Below are positions 1-6,202 of a DNA stretch of 50,475 nt, in pieces; position 1 is the stretch's first letter; each line of letters opens with the position of its first letter. The translations under genes were made by a program, and so were the position numbers. This DNA is from Clostridia bacterium (GTDB taxonomy: Bacteria > Bacillota > Clostridia > Oscillospirales > Acutalibacteraceae). Below the pieces are notes generated by a model. That model worked only from the letters and a program-made list of their open reading frames with translations, was not told the DNA's origin and did no database searches. Where the stretch lies: positions 1 to 50,475 of the forward strand of contig CAAFXQ010000261.1 of the NCBI GenBank assembly GCA_900767015.1, in the 5' to 3' direction.

Positions 1-16
1 ATTCGAAAGTAACCAC
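1..16 (-). CDS. Holin-like type I toxin, 5' end only (cut by contig end)
   Basis: Only five codons are visible, reading V(start)-V-T-F-E from a GTG at 16-14. The start sits 5-6 nt after a very strong ribosome site (GGGAGGTGAT, about 22-31). The MVTFE/MVTYE opening is typical of the small holin-like toxin family (Hol-Tox). The promoter and leader upstream (93-121) are nearly identical to those of the complete toxin gene at 317-415, so this is read as the left member of a tandem pair. The rest of the gene lies beyond the contig end. The family assignment rests on five residues plus the shared upstream region, so it is inference. Confidence 0.6.
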
Positions 17-92
17 TGCTTATCACCTCCCTTGCGGGAGTAACCGCCTACCGTTATGTACAGTACCCTTGGCAGTCAGAGACTGCGTACTA

Positions 93-121
93 TTTATATC
101 ATTCATTGCGGATTTTGTCAA
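93..121 (-). promoter_or_regulatory. Promoter of the truncated left toxin copy
   Basis: On the minus strand a -35 box TTGACA (121-116) is followed by a 17-bp spacer and a -10 box TATAAA (98-93). The same arrangement recurs exactly 408 bp to the right, in front of the complete toxin gene. Confidence 0.75.
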
Positions 122-200
122 ATTCACAAAGCAAATTTTGTCTACTTTGCAAATTCCCGTTTATGTAAGAGTATTAAAACAGATCAAAACTTTTCAACAG

Positions 201-229
201 TTGACAAAACGAGGAAAACAGCATATAAT
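201..229 (+). promoter_or_regulatory. Consensus promoter of the putative RNA antitoxin
   Basis: A perfect TTGACA (201-206), a 17-bp spacer and a perfect TATAAT (224-229) lie on the plus strand. The promoter points at the 3' end of the toxin gene at 317-415. No protein gene of useful length lies between it and the terminator at 290-330. Confidence 0.85.
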
Positions 230-235
230 AAAGAC

Positions 236-330
236 ACAAGGGTACTGCGATAAGCGGTTACAAGCCCTCAAATGATAAGTTAAAAGATTTAACCGTCAGT
301 TTGGTAGGCTGGGCGGTTATTTCTTTTTAT
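236..330 (+). ncRNA. Putative antisense RNA antitoxin of the type I toxin
   Basis: The consensus promoter at 201-229 predicts a start near 236. A terminator stem (TAACCG 290-295 / CGGTTA 314-319, then TTTCTTTTT) predicts an end near 330, giving about 95 nt. The transcript is convergent to the toxin gene and antisense to its last codons and its terminator. That is the RatA/TxpA-type arrangement, in which a 3'-overlapping RNA anneals to the toxin mRNA. The only open frame inside is MIS-stop at about 272. Calling it an antitoxin is inference from position and from the toxin family. Confidence 0.65.
290..330. terminator. Bidirectional terminator shared by toxin mRNA and antisense RNA
   Basis: The stem TAACCG (290-295) / CGGTTA (314-319) overlaps the toxin stop codon. 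On the plus strand it is followed by TTTCTTTTT. On the minus strand it is followed by AATCTTTT. Confidence 0.75.
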
Positions 331-415
331 GTTCAAGAATTATAACTGTTAATTCTATAATGCTTATGACAACAAGCGAAAATGTCAGTAAATTCTCGTA
401 TGTGACATACTGCAT
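317..415 (-). CDS. Small holin-like membrane toxin (type I toxin-antitoxin), 32 aa
   Basis: This 32-residue protein starts MQYVTYENL, has one hydrophobic segment (about residues 8-27) and ends in a lysine cluster (EHKKK). That is the pattern of the putative holin-like toxin family (Hol-Tox, related in layout to TxpA and BsrG). The start at 415 is set by the ribosome site AAGGGGGGTGG (431-421) with a 5-nt gap. A good promoter lies at 501-529 and a terminator overlaps the stop. A convergent consensus promoter at 201-229 would make an RNA antisense to the 3' end. Proteins of this kind insert in the cytoplasmic membrane, and translation is blocked by the antisense RNA. A longer reading with an upstream start exists but has no ribosome site. 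Confidence 0.75.
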   Translation of the reverse strand: MQYVTYENLLTFSLVVISIIELTVIILEHKKK

Positions 416-500
416 CTGAACCACCCCCCTTGCGAGGGCAAAGAGTTGTAACCGCCTACCGTTATGTACAGCACCCTTGGCAGTCAGAGACTGCGTACTA

Positions 501-529
501 TTTATATCATGCATTGCGGATTTTGTCAA
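501..529 (-). promoter_or_regulatory. Promoter of the complete toxin gene
   Basis: Minus-strand TTGACA (529-524), a 17-bp spacer and TATAAA (506-501), identical in layout to 93-121. The leader to the toxin start is about 80 nt and contains the GGCAGTC-aga-GACTGC hairpin. Confidence 0.8.
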
Positions 530-530
530 A

Positions 531-544
531 CCTTGTGCACAAGG
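531..544. promoter_or_regulatory. Perfect 14-bp palindrome next to the toxin -35 box
   Basis: CCTTGTGCACAAGG is its own reverse complement. It begins 2 bp upstream of the toxin -35 box (524-529) and lies within the 41-bp insertion absent from the left copy. It could be a regulator binding site. No regulator can be named. Confidence 0.45.
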
Positions 545-602
545 CGCTTTTCAACTGTTCTCTTTGTCAAATTCACCAAGCAATTTTTGTCTGCTTCGTG
601 GA

Positions 603-632
603 TTTACTTTTTCCTTTCTAAAGGTATATAAT
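603..632 (+). promoter_or_regulatory. Likely promoter of the MFS transporter gene
   Basis: A perfect -10 box TATAAT lies at 627-632, 34 bp before the start codon at 667. The -35 is weak: TTTACT at 603-608 with an 18-bp spacer is the best candidate. The call rests on the -10 box and position. Confidence 0.5.
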
Positions 633-666
633 GATTATTTGAGAGAGAATGAAAGGAGAAAACTTT

Positions 667-2139
667 ATGAAACAGGAAACCAAAATCCTCACCACAAAAA
701 AAGCGCTGATTTATGCCGTCGGCATCTTCGGCGTTCAGCTTTTCATCGGCTACATGAACAGCTTTCAGACCGAGTTTTACAACAAGATGTACTCGGGCTT
801 TGACGGCAACATTTTTTACGCCTCGGCTGTCATCATCTTCGCTGCGAAGCTCATCAGCTGTATTTTCGACCCGCTCATCGGCGCCATGATCGACAAAAGC
901 CATCTGAAAGGCGGAAAAATGCGGCCGTGGGTGCTTCGAAGTGCGTTCCCGCTTGCGATTCTGACGACGCTGATTTTCATCTATATCCCCTTTGACTCGT
1001 TCGGCTCGGCAGGTAAGCCTTTGCTTTACGCTTACATAACGCTGACGACCGTGCTTTGGAATATTGCCATGAGCTTTGCCGATATTCCGTCGCAGGGTAT
1101 GCTGTCGCTTTTGTCTCCGAACGCCGACGAACGAAACGTCGCCGCAAGCTTTTCGAATATTGCAAAGTCGGTCGCCCTTGCCGTACCGGGCGTATTTGTG
1201 ACCGTTATCATGCTGATGCTCAATCTCATCAAGGGCGAGGGCAACTATCCCGACAAGGAATACTATCTTGTGACGGCGCTTGTCATGCTCGTTCTCGGAA
1301 CTTCCCTTTATCTTTTGATTTATTTCTGTAACCGTGAGACCGTTGCGAGCGGTCAGTCGGCTTCCTCAGTCTCGTTTAAAGAGATGTTTTCCGAAATCAA
1401 GACGAACAAAATGATTCTGATTGTCTTTCTGATCTATATCCTCGGCTTTGCCAGAACGATGCCGCTTATCGTCTGCGTTCAGGCGAACGGCGCTCTTATC
1501 GGCAAGGTCAGCCTGTTGGGTCTTACTATGGACACAACCGCCGACGCCACTTGGCTTCCGGGCCTTTTAGGGGGACTTACGGGCATTATCGGTATCAGCA
1601 TTGTGCCGCTTATCAATAAGAAGCTCGGCGAGAAGAAAACCTATATCGGCTTTTCGGTTGCCACGTTTGTTTTCACCGCCGCCTGCTGTATTTTCTATTG
1701 GCTTGTCCCGGCTGACAGCGCCTTACGCTACGGCAACGCCGCCTTGTTCATGGTCATGATTATGCAGTTTTTCTCGTCGTTCTTTATGTCGGCAAACACC
1801 TACATTCCGCTTGTTATGACGGCGGACATCGTTGATTGGCAGCTTTGGAAAACCGGCAAGAGAAAAGAGGGCGTAAACTTTGCGATTTTAAGTATGGCAA
1901 TCAAGCTGAGCAATGCGCTTTGCGTCGCCGCCGGTCTTCTGATGATTGCCGTTTCGGGCTATACGCAGGTCGTTTATGAGACGGGCAGTATTCCTCTAAG
2001 AACGCAGAACATCATCATGTTCGCTTTCCTGGGCTTTGCCGGCGTTTCGTCGCTTATCAGTGCCGTACCGATGCTGTTTTACAAGATTGACGAAAAGACA
2101 AAGAAGCAAATGCACGAGGCGGTCAGCGTATCGGAATAA
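667..2139 (+). CDS. MFS sugar:cation symporter, GPH (MelB-like) family
   Basis: A 490-residue polytopic membrane protein with about 12 hydrophobic segments, the normal length for the glycoside-pentoside-hexuronide:cation symporters. The family motif D-P-x-x-G-x-x-x-D ... GK-x-RP appears as DPLIGAMID (68-76) and GGKMRP (82-87). Known members take up di- or oligosaccharides or uronides with Na+ or H+; the substrate cannot be read from sequence. The start at 667 is preferred over an ATG at 649 because the ribosome site GAAAGGAG (651-658) lies between them, ideally spaced for 667. No glycosidase gene is adjacent, so context does not narrow the substrate. There is no terminator before ppa, but ppa has its own promoter. 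Confidence 0.85.
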   Translation: MKQETKILTTKKALIYAVGIFGVQLFIGYMNSFQTEFYNKMYSGFDGNIFYASAVIIFAAKLISCIFDPLIGAMIDKSHLKGGKMRPWVLRSAFPLAILTTLIFIYIPFDSFGSAGKPLLYAYITLTTVLWNIAMSFADIPSQGMLSLLSPNADERNVAASFSNIAKSVALAVPGVFVTVIMLMLNLIKGEGNYPDKEYYLVTALVMLVLGTSLYLLIYFCNRETVASGQSASSVSFKEMFSEIKTNKMILIVFLIYILGFARTMPLIVCVQANGALIGKVSLLGLTMDTTADATWLPGLLGGLTGIIGISIVPLINKKLGEKKTYIGFSVATFVFTAACCIFYWLVPADSALRYGNAALFMVMIMQFFSSFFMSANTYIPLVMTADIVDWQLWKTGKRKEGVNFAILSMAIKLSNALCVAAGLLMIAVSGYTQVVYETGSIPLRTQNIIMFAFLGFAGVSSLISAVPMLFYKIDEKTKKQMHEAVSVSE

Positions 2140-2156
2140 AAATATGACGGGTACGC

Positions 2157-2185
2157 TTGTTTATCCTTGTGTTTTGTGATATAAT
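2157..2185 (+). promoter_or_regulatory. Promoter of ppa
   Basis: An extended -10 TGATATAAT (2177-2185) with perfect TATAAT at 2180-2185, and a -35-like TTGTTT (2157-2162) at 17 bp. Confidence 0.75.
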
Positions 2186-2215
2186 CGGGAACAAATGAAA
2201 GGAAGGGAAACCGAC

Positions 2216-2749
2216 ATGAACATATGGCATGATATTTCACCGAAAAGAATCAAACCCGATAAATTTTACGCCGTTATTGAAATCTCCAAGGGCGCAAAAA
2301 ACAAATATGAGCTCGACAAGGAAACCGGTATGTTAAAGCTCGACCGTGTTCTCTTTACCTCGACCCATTATCCCGCAAACTACGGCTTCATTCCCCGGAC
2401 GTTTGCGAGTGACGGCGATCCGCTCGATGTGCTTGTGCTTTGCAGTGAACAGATTCACCCGATGACCATTGTCGAATGTAAGCCGATCGGCGTTTTAAAA
2501 ATGGTCGACAGCGGCGTCAGCGACGAAAAGATTCTTGCCGTTCCGATCAACGATCCGAACTACAACACCTACGAGGACGTGTCGATGCTTCCGGTTCACC
2601 GCTTTGACGAAATCAAGCACTTCTTTGAAGTTTACAAATCGCTCGAGCACGACCGTCAGACCACAGTTTCCGAAATCTGCGGCTGTGATGAAGCGAAACA
2701 GATTATCGCTTCGTGTATCGACCGCTATATTGAAAATTACCAACGATAA
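2216..2749 (+). CDS. ppa: Inorganic pyrophosphatase, family I
   Basis: A soluble cytoplasmic enzyme of 177 residues that hydrolyses pyrophosphate to two phosphates, pulling biosynthetic reactions forward. The family signature DGDPLDVLV is at 66-74. Residues aligning with the E. coli active site are visible: E22, K30, E32, R44, D66, D68, D71, D98, D103 and K105. Magnesium binding through the aspartates follows from the family. The start at 2216 is chosen over an upstream ATG at 2195 because GGAAGG (2201-2206) sits 9 nt before it. It has its own extended -10 promoter and ends at a strong hairpin shared with the convergent nrdR gene. Nothing is unusual about it. Confidence 0.95.
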   Translation: MNIWHDISPKRIKPDKFYAVIEISKGAKNKYELDKETGMLKLDRVLFTSTHYPANYGFIPRTFASDGDPLDVLVLCSEQIHPMTIVECKPIGVLKMVDSGVSDEKILAVPINDPNYNTYEDVSMLPVHRFDEIKHFFEVYKSLEHDRQTTVSEICGCDEAKQIIASCIDRYIENYQR

Positions 2750-2753
2750 AAAC

Positions 2754-2790
2754 AGGACGGAATACGAAAAATGTATTCCGTCCTTGTTGT
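2754..2790. terminator. Bidirectional terminator between ppa and nrdR
   Basis: A 12-bp stem AGGACGGAATAC (2754-2765) / GTATTCCGTCCT (2773-2784) with a 7-nt loop. T-rich tracts follow on both strands (TTGTTGTTTTATTTTT on plus, TTTTTAT on minus). Confidence 0.9.
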
Positions 2791-2791
2791 T

Positions 2792-3247
2792 TTATTTTTC
2801 GCCCAAAAGCTTTGCCAGCTCTTCCATAAAGGTGTTGATGTCCTTAAACTGACGGTAAACGGAGGCGAAGCGGACATAAGCGACCTCGTCGAGCGTCTTC
2901 AGCTTTTCCATCGCCAATTCGCCGATATGAACCGACGTTACTTCACGGTCAAGCGAATTCTGAAGCTCGGCCTCGATCTGACTTACCGCATCTTCAAGCT
3001 GACTGATCGAAACCGGACGCTTTTCACAGGCCCGGAGCATGCCGTTGAACAGCTTCACCCGGTCAAAGGCTTCCCGGGATTTATCTTTTTTGACAACAAT
3101 GATCGGTACGCTTTCAATGATCTCATAGGTCGTAAAACGCTTTCCGCAGGAGATACATTCCCGTCTGCGGCGAATTTTTTCGCCCTCATCGGTGGGTCTT
3201 GAATCGATAACCTTGCTTTCGGTATAGCCGCAAAACGGACACTTCAT
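2792..3247 (-). CDS. nrdR: Transcriptional repressor NrdR
   Basis: A 151-residue regulator of ribonucleotide reductase genes. The N-terminal zinc ribbon has C3/C6 (MKCPFC) and C31/C34 (CISC), followed by basic residues RRRR. An ATP-cone domain occupies about 46-138 and senses ATP/dATP. It binds NrdR boxes upstream of nrd operons; no nrd gene is in this window. An ATG two codons earlier (3253) exists, but GGAAGG (3262-3257) is only 3 nt from it and 9 nt from 3247, and the family normally begins MKCP, so 3247 is preferred. It is convergent with ppa and shares its terminator. Confidence 0.95.
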   Translation of the reverse strand: MKCPFCGYTESKVIDSRPTDEGEKIRRRRECISCGKRFTTYEIIESVPIIVVKKDKSREAFDRVKLFNGMLRACEKRPVSISQLEDAVSQIEAELQNSLDREVTSVHIGELAMEKLKTLDEVAYVRFASVYRQFKDINTFMEELAKLLGEK

Positions 3248-3282
3248 TGTCATCAGCCTTCCTTTTTCTATTGTTATAGATT

Positions 3283-3311
3283 ATTTTATCATAAAAATAG
3301 ACCGTTTACAA
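3283..3311 (-). promoter_or_regulatory. Promoter of nrdR
   Basis: Minus strand: -35 TTGTAA (3311-3306), 17-bp spacer, -10 TAAAAT (3288-3283), 36 bp before the start codon. Confidence 0.65.
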
Positions 3312-3405
3312 GTTTTTTGTTCGATTTTTTGGGCGTTCTGTCTGACAATTCTATCCTATGCCGTCAGAGCCGTTCGACAATTATTCTGCTTTTTTGACAT
3401 TACAA

Positions 3406-3421
3406 GTTACAATACTGTAAC
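3406..3421. promoter_or_regulatory. Inverted repeat upstream of the Thr-rich lipoprotein promoter
   Basis: GTTACA-atac-TGTAAC is a 6+6 inverted repeat 30 bp upstream of the -35 box at 3452. It could be an operator or activator site; no partner is identifiable. The rest of the 3254-3544 interval holds the nrdR promoter and the promoter and leader of the next gene. Confidence 0.4.
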
Positions 3422-3451
3422 CTTTAATTTTCTTATTATTAAAAATAATAA

Positions 3452-3480
3452 TTGACTATGTGTATGCATAGTGTTATAAT
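3452..3480 (+). promoter_or_regulatory. Strong promoter of the small lipoprotein gene
   Basis: TTGACT (3452-3457), a 17-bp spacer and perfect TATAAT (3475-3480). The predicted leader is about 60 nt. Confidence 0.85.
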
Positions 3481-3544
3481 ACCAACAGCTTCGAAAGGAA
3501 GATTATCCTTTACGGAGAAAAATATATGAAAGGTTATGATTCAA

Positions 3545-3769
3545 ATGAAGAAGATTCTTGCTATCGTACTTGCAGCAGTTCTTTGCCTTGCTCTTGCAGC
3601 TTGCGGCGGAAACAGCGACGCTACCACAGCAGCCGGTGACACCACTACAGCAGCTGACACAACCGTAGCTGATACTACCGTTGCTGAAGACACATCTGCT
3701 GAAGATACAACTGCTGAGGACACAACTGTTGAAGATACTACAGTTGAAGAAACCACAGTTGCTGAATAA
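3545..3769 (+). CDS. Tiny Thr/Glu-rich repetitive lipoprotein, 74 aa
   Basis: Residues 1-19 are a typical lipoprotein signal (MKK, hydrophobic core) and the lipobox LAAC places the lipidated cysteine at C20. The mature part is only about 54 residues and consists of degenerate pentapeptides (DTTVA, EDTTA, EDTTV, EETTV) with a 15-bp period in the DNA. No folded domain is expected; it is acidic and probably disordered, anchored on the outer face of the membrane. The start at 3545 gives a clean signal peptide. An in-frame ATG at 3536 would add MIQ and has its AAAGG only 2 nt away. It has its own promoter and terminator, so it is a monocistronic unit. I do not recognise a family or function. Confidence 0.75.
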   Translation: MKKILAIVLAAVLCLALAACGGNSDATTAAGDTTTAADTTVADTTVAEDTSAEDTTAEDTTVEDTTVEETTVAE

Positions 3770-3791
3770 TTCAGACGAATTAAGAAATGGA

Positions 3792-3822
3792 AAGGCTTCG
3801 GGACTCCGGAGCTTTTTATTTT
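3792..3822 (+). terminator. Terminator of the small lipoprotein gene
   Basis: Stem AAGGCTTCGG (3792-3801), loop GACT, CCGGAGCTTT (3806-3815, with two G:U pairs), running into TTTTTATTTTT. Confidence 0.85.
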
Positions 3823-3847
3823 TGTTCATTCCTGATTGCCCATAAAT

Positions 3848-3880
3848 AATCCCTTTCAGTCGAAGAGCCTGAAAGGGATT
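3848..3880 (-). terminator. Terminator of the nine-gene TetR/ABC operon
   Basis: A perfect 12-bp stem AATCCCTTTCAG (3848-3859) / CTGAAAGGGATT (3869-3880) with a 9-nt loop, 48 bp past the last minus-strand gene. On the minus strand it is followed by ATTTATG, which is only moderately T-rich. Confidence 0.7.
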
Positions 3881-3927
3881 GCTTGCTTTTCTATTGGTTT
3901 TCGTAAGTATCTTCCGAAAGCTTTTCG

Positions 3928-4338
3928 TCAGTCGCCGTCCGTATTCAGCTCGGTGCGGTATTCTCCGATAAAGTTTTCCGCTTCGACGGTTACCGTGTAT
4001 GCTCCTGCCTTGTCGGCGGTTACCGTGAACTGCGATGAGGGCAGGTCTTTTCCTTGGTATATCGGTTTTTCTTCTCCGTTTTTTTCAATGCGGATACCAA
4101 GCGTTCCACTTTGCTTTTTAACGGTTATCCCGACTTCAACCGGCTTGCCGTCTTCAACACGGAAGCTCACGGTTTCACGGCCGTTTTTTACTGTGTACGT
4201 CTGTCCGTCGCAAGCCGTTACGACATCAACCTTCATCGAGTTGCCTTGTGTTCCGTCATCTTCCGGTGCACAGCCGAAAAGGGAGCAGACTGTCAACAAG
4301 ACAAAGAGAAACGAGAGCGCTGTTTTTGCGGTTCTCAT
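3928..4338 (-). CDS. Lipoprotein, last gene of the TetR/ABC operon
   Basis: A 136-residue protein with a lipoprotein signal and lipobox LFGC (C23). The mature part is acidic and beta-rich; its C-terminal half (about 60-130) has alternating hydrophobic/polar strands ending in a segment like FTVTADKAGAYTVTVEA (about 103-119), as in Ig-like folds. No named family is recognised. Its start overlaps the stop of the upstream permease gene (ATGA at 4338-4335), so the two are translationally coupled, and a role at the outer face of the membrane with that exporter is plausible inference. The only terminator of the operon follows 48 bp downstream. Confidence 0.75.
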   Translation of the reverse strand: MRTAKTALSFLFVLLTVCSLFGCAPEDDGTQGNSMKVDVVTACDGQTYTVKNGRETVSFRVEDGKPVEVGITVKKQSGTLGIRIEKNGEEKPIYQGKDLPSSQFTVTADKAGAYTVTVEAENFIGEYRTELNTDGD

Positions 4339-5240
4339 TTTCTGTCGCCCCGTTTCTTTACGGCGTTGAGCAGGATATAGCCGCCCACAAGTACGGCGAC
4401 CGAACCGCCTAAAATGAGGTACATGGTATTGATCCCGACCTTATCGCCGAAGAAATAGAGATTGCAGTCAATCGAGTCCTTGATTTCTTCTGTGACCTCC
4501 GGCGGAAAGCCGAGCGTATCCATGGCTTCGAATACGCCCCTGAGGGCGTGGTTGCGAAGCAGACAAGTGCCGTAGGTACCCGGCAAAAAGGAAAGCACTT
4601 TCTGAAGTCCGGGCGAAAACTGCAAAATCGGCATATACGCACCGCAAAGAAAGCCGTAGCCTGCGCTGATGACCGTACCGACCGCCGAAATCTGCCCCTG
4701 CGTCGAAAGAAAGTGATTGATGACAGACGAAAGAGCCGTGCCGAACATAACAAGCAGGAACACATCCAAAAGAAGTAAGGCAATATCGCCGCCCGACAGA
4801 TACCAGCCTTTTTTCACTAAGTACAAAAGGCTGATTCCCACGGCAATAAAGCAGATAATCAGTGTTGAGACAAGCGTTGCAAGGTAATAGCCGAGAGCAA
4901 GCGTGCCTCTTCTTACAGGCGTAATCAGAAGGTCGTGTCTTGCGCCCGAAACCTTGTCCTGTACCGACAGCATATTAGAGCAAAAGGCGACCGTGACACA
5001 GCACACCGCAAGCAGTGAGGACACAAGCTCACCGCCGACACAGCCGCCGATGAGCGAATCCGGAACCGTTGCCCCGAAAGCAGTCAGGGACTCCCGGAAG
5101 ATATCCTCATAGACACTGCTTAAAAAGGTTGCGTACAGCACTAAAAGAATCAGCGGTGTAATCAGGGACGTCAGAAACATACCCTTGTCTTTAAAGTAAA
5201 GCTTGATATTGCGTTTGACAAGTGCAAAAAGTGCCGTCAT
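4335..5240 (-). CDS. ABC-2 type transporter permease
   Basis: A 301-residue membrane protein with six hydrophobic segments and a cytoplasmic N terminus (KRNIKLYFKDKG), as in ABC-2 family permeases of the DrrB/NodJ type. It carries a large extracytoplasmic loop after the first helix. With the ATPase encoded just upstream (overlap ATGA at 5240-5237) it should form an exporter. The substrate is unknown; family members export drugs, lipids or peptides. The next gene, a lipoprotein, overlaps its stop codon. Topology and family are read from sequence; export direction is family knowledge. Confidence 0.85.
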   Translation of the reverse strand: MTALFALVKRNIKLYFKDKGMFLTSLITPLILLVLYATFLSSVYEDIFRESLTAFGATVPDSLIGGCVGGELVSSLLAVCCVTVAFCSNMLSVQDKVSGARHDLLITPVRRGTLALGYYLATLVSTLIICFIAVGISLLYLVKKGWYLSGGDIALLLLDVFLLVMFGTALSSVINHFLSTQGQISAVGTVISAGYGFLCGAYMPILQFSPGLQKVLSFLPGTYGTCLLRNHALRGVFEAMDTLGFPPEVTEEIKDSIDCNLYFFGDKVGINTMYLILGGSVAVLVGGYILLNAVKKRGDRK

Positions 5241-6148
5241 TTTCCTTCCTCCTGTAATTTTTTGCCGGTGACCGCCAAAAAGACATCGTCCATTTTTCCT
5301 TTTGTGATTTCATAGTCGCTGAAAAGCTTCGGATTTTTCAGAATCAGGTCAGTGGCTTTCCTTGTGTCCGGAACAAAGACACGGAACCCGTCACGGACAG
5401 GTTCAAACGGTGAACCGAGTGCTTTCGCCTGCTGTTCGGTCACGCCGTAAAGCGTGATAAAGTCGCCCGTATAGGTGTTTTTCAGCTCCAGCGGCGACCC
5501 CTCGGCGGCGATTTTTCCGCTGTCGAGAATCACAACATAATCGGCGTCAGCAGCCTCCTCCATATAGTGGGTCGTGAGAAAAACCGTCATGTTTTCGTTT
5601 TTTTGAAGCTCGCTTACCACGTTCCATAGCGTCTTTCTCGTCTGCGGGTCAAGACCGGTTGTCGGCTCGTCAAGAATCAGTATTTTGGGCTTATGTAAAA
5701 GCGCACGGGCTACATCAATTCGTCTTCTCTGACCGCCCGAAAGCTTGCCGACGGGGCGCTTGAGTAAATCTTCAAAGTCAAGAAGTCCGGCAAGCTCACA
5801 AAGTCTTTCTTTAAATACGGCTCCCGAAAGCGAATACAGCGCCGCGCGGCTCTCTAAGTTTTCACGCACCGTCAGAGCCTTATCCAAAACGGAATTTTGA
5901 AACACGACGCCGAGATCCCGCTTGATACGGTCTGCGTTTTTATCAAGGTCACAGCCGTCAACAAGGATTTTTCCGCTGTCCTTGTGAAGCTGACCGCAGA
6001 TGATATTGATGGTCGTTGACTTTCCGGCACCGTTGACACCGAGAAAGGCGAACAGCTCACCGGTTTTAACCCGGAAGCTGATGTCCTGAACCGCTTTGAT
6101 GTCGCCGAAGCTTTTTGACAGATGCTCTATTTCAATGATATTGTCCAT
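5237..6148 (-). CDS. ABC exporter ATP-binding protein (DrrA/CcmA type)
   Basis: A 303-residue cytoplasmic ATPase with all core motifs: Walker A GVNGAGKST (37-45), Q-loop Q84, signature LSGGQ (136-140), Walker B ILILDE (156-161) and H-loop H194. The C-terminal ~85 residues form the extension usual in DrrA-like exporters. It drives the permease encoded immediately downstream with an overlapping start. The start at 6148 has AAAGGGG about 12 nt upstream, slightly far. A 54-bp gap separates it from the flavoprotein gene upstream, the widest gap in the operon, but no terminator or clear promoter lies there. Confidence 0.9.
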   Translation of the reverse strand: MDNIIEIEHLSKSFGDIKAVQDISFRVKTGELFAFLGVNGAGKSTTINIICGQLHKDSGKILVDGCDLDKNADRIKRDLGVVFQNSVLDKALTVRENLESRAALYSLSGAVFKERLCELAGLLDFEDLLKRPVGKLSGGQRRRIDVARALLHKPKILILDEPTTGLDPQTRKTLWNVVSELQKNENMTVFLTTHYMEEAADADYVVILDSGKIAAEGSPLELKNTYTGDFITLYGVTEQQAKALGSPFEPVRDGFRVFVPDTRKATDLILKNPKLFSDYEITKGKMDDVFLAVTGKKLQEEGK

Positions 6149-6202
6149 AGTCGGTCAATGCCCCTTTCTTCTTTTCTTTTTTCTTTTGCTGTTTTAAGAA
6201 TA

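Larger units (their letters stand above)
22..605. repeat. Tandem duplication of a toxin promoter/leader unit (408-bp offset)
   Basis: About 100 bp at 22-121 recur at 420-529 with only a few substitutions: the leader, the GGCAGTC-aga-GACTGC hairpin and the promoter. Similarity resumes at 122-160 versus 571-605. The right copy carries 41 extra bp (about 530-570), flanked by a repeated TTTGTCAAA and containing a perfect 14-bp palindrome. The unit matches two copies of a type I toxin locus. It is not an insertion-sequence end. Confidence 0.85.

Noticed and set aside
22..605. Repeats at the left end as CRISPR or insertion-sequence ends
   Set aside because: There are only two copies, with no regular spacers, no transposase and no target-site duplication. 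They fit two toxin promoters.
3526..3639. 37-codon frame overlapping the lipoprotein gene in another frame, with GGAG upstream
   Set aside because: It translates to a Cys/Ser/Arg-rich peptide with no sense. The lipoprotein frame has a textbook signal and lipobox.
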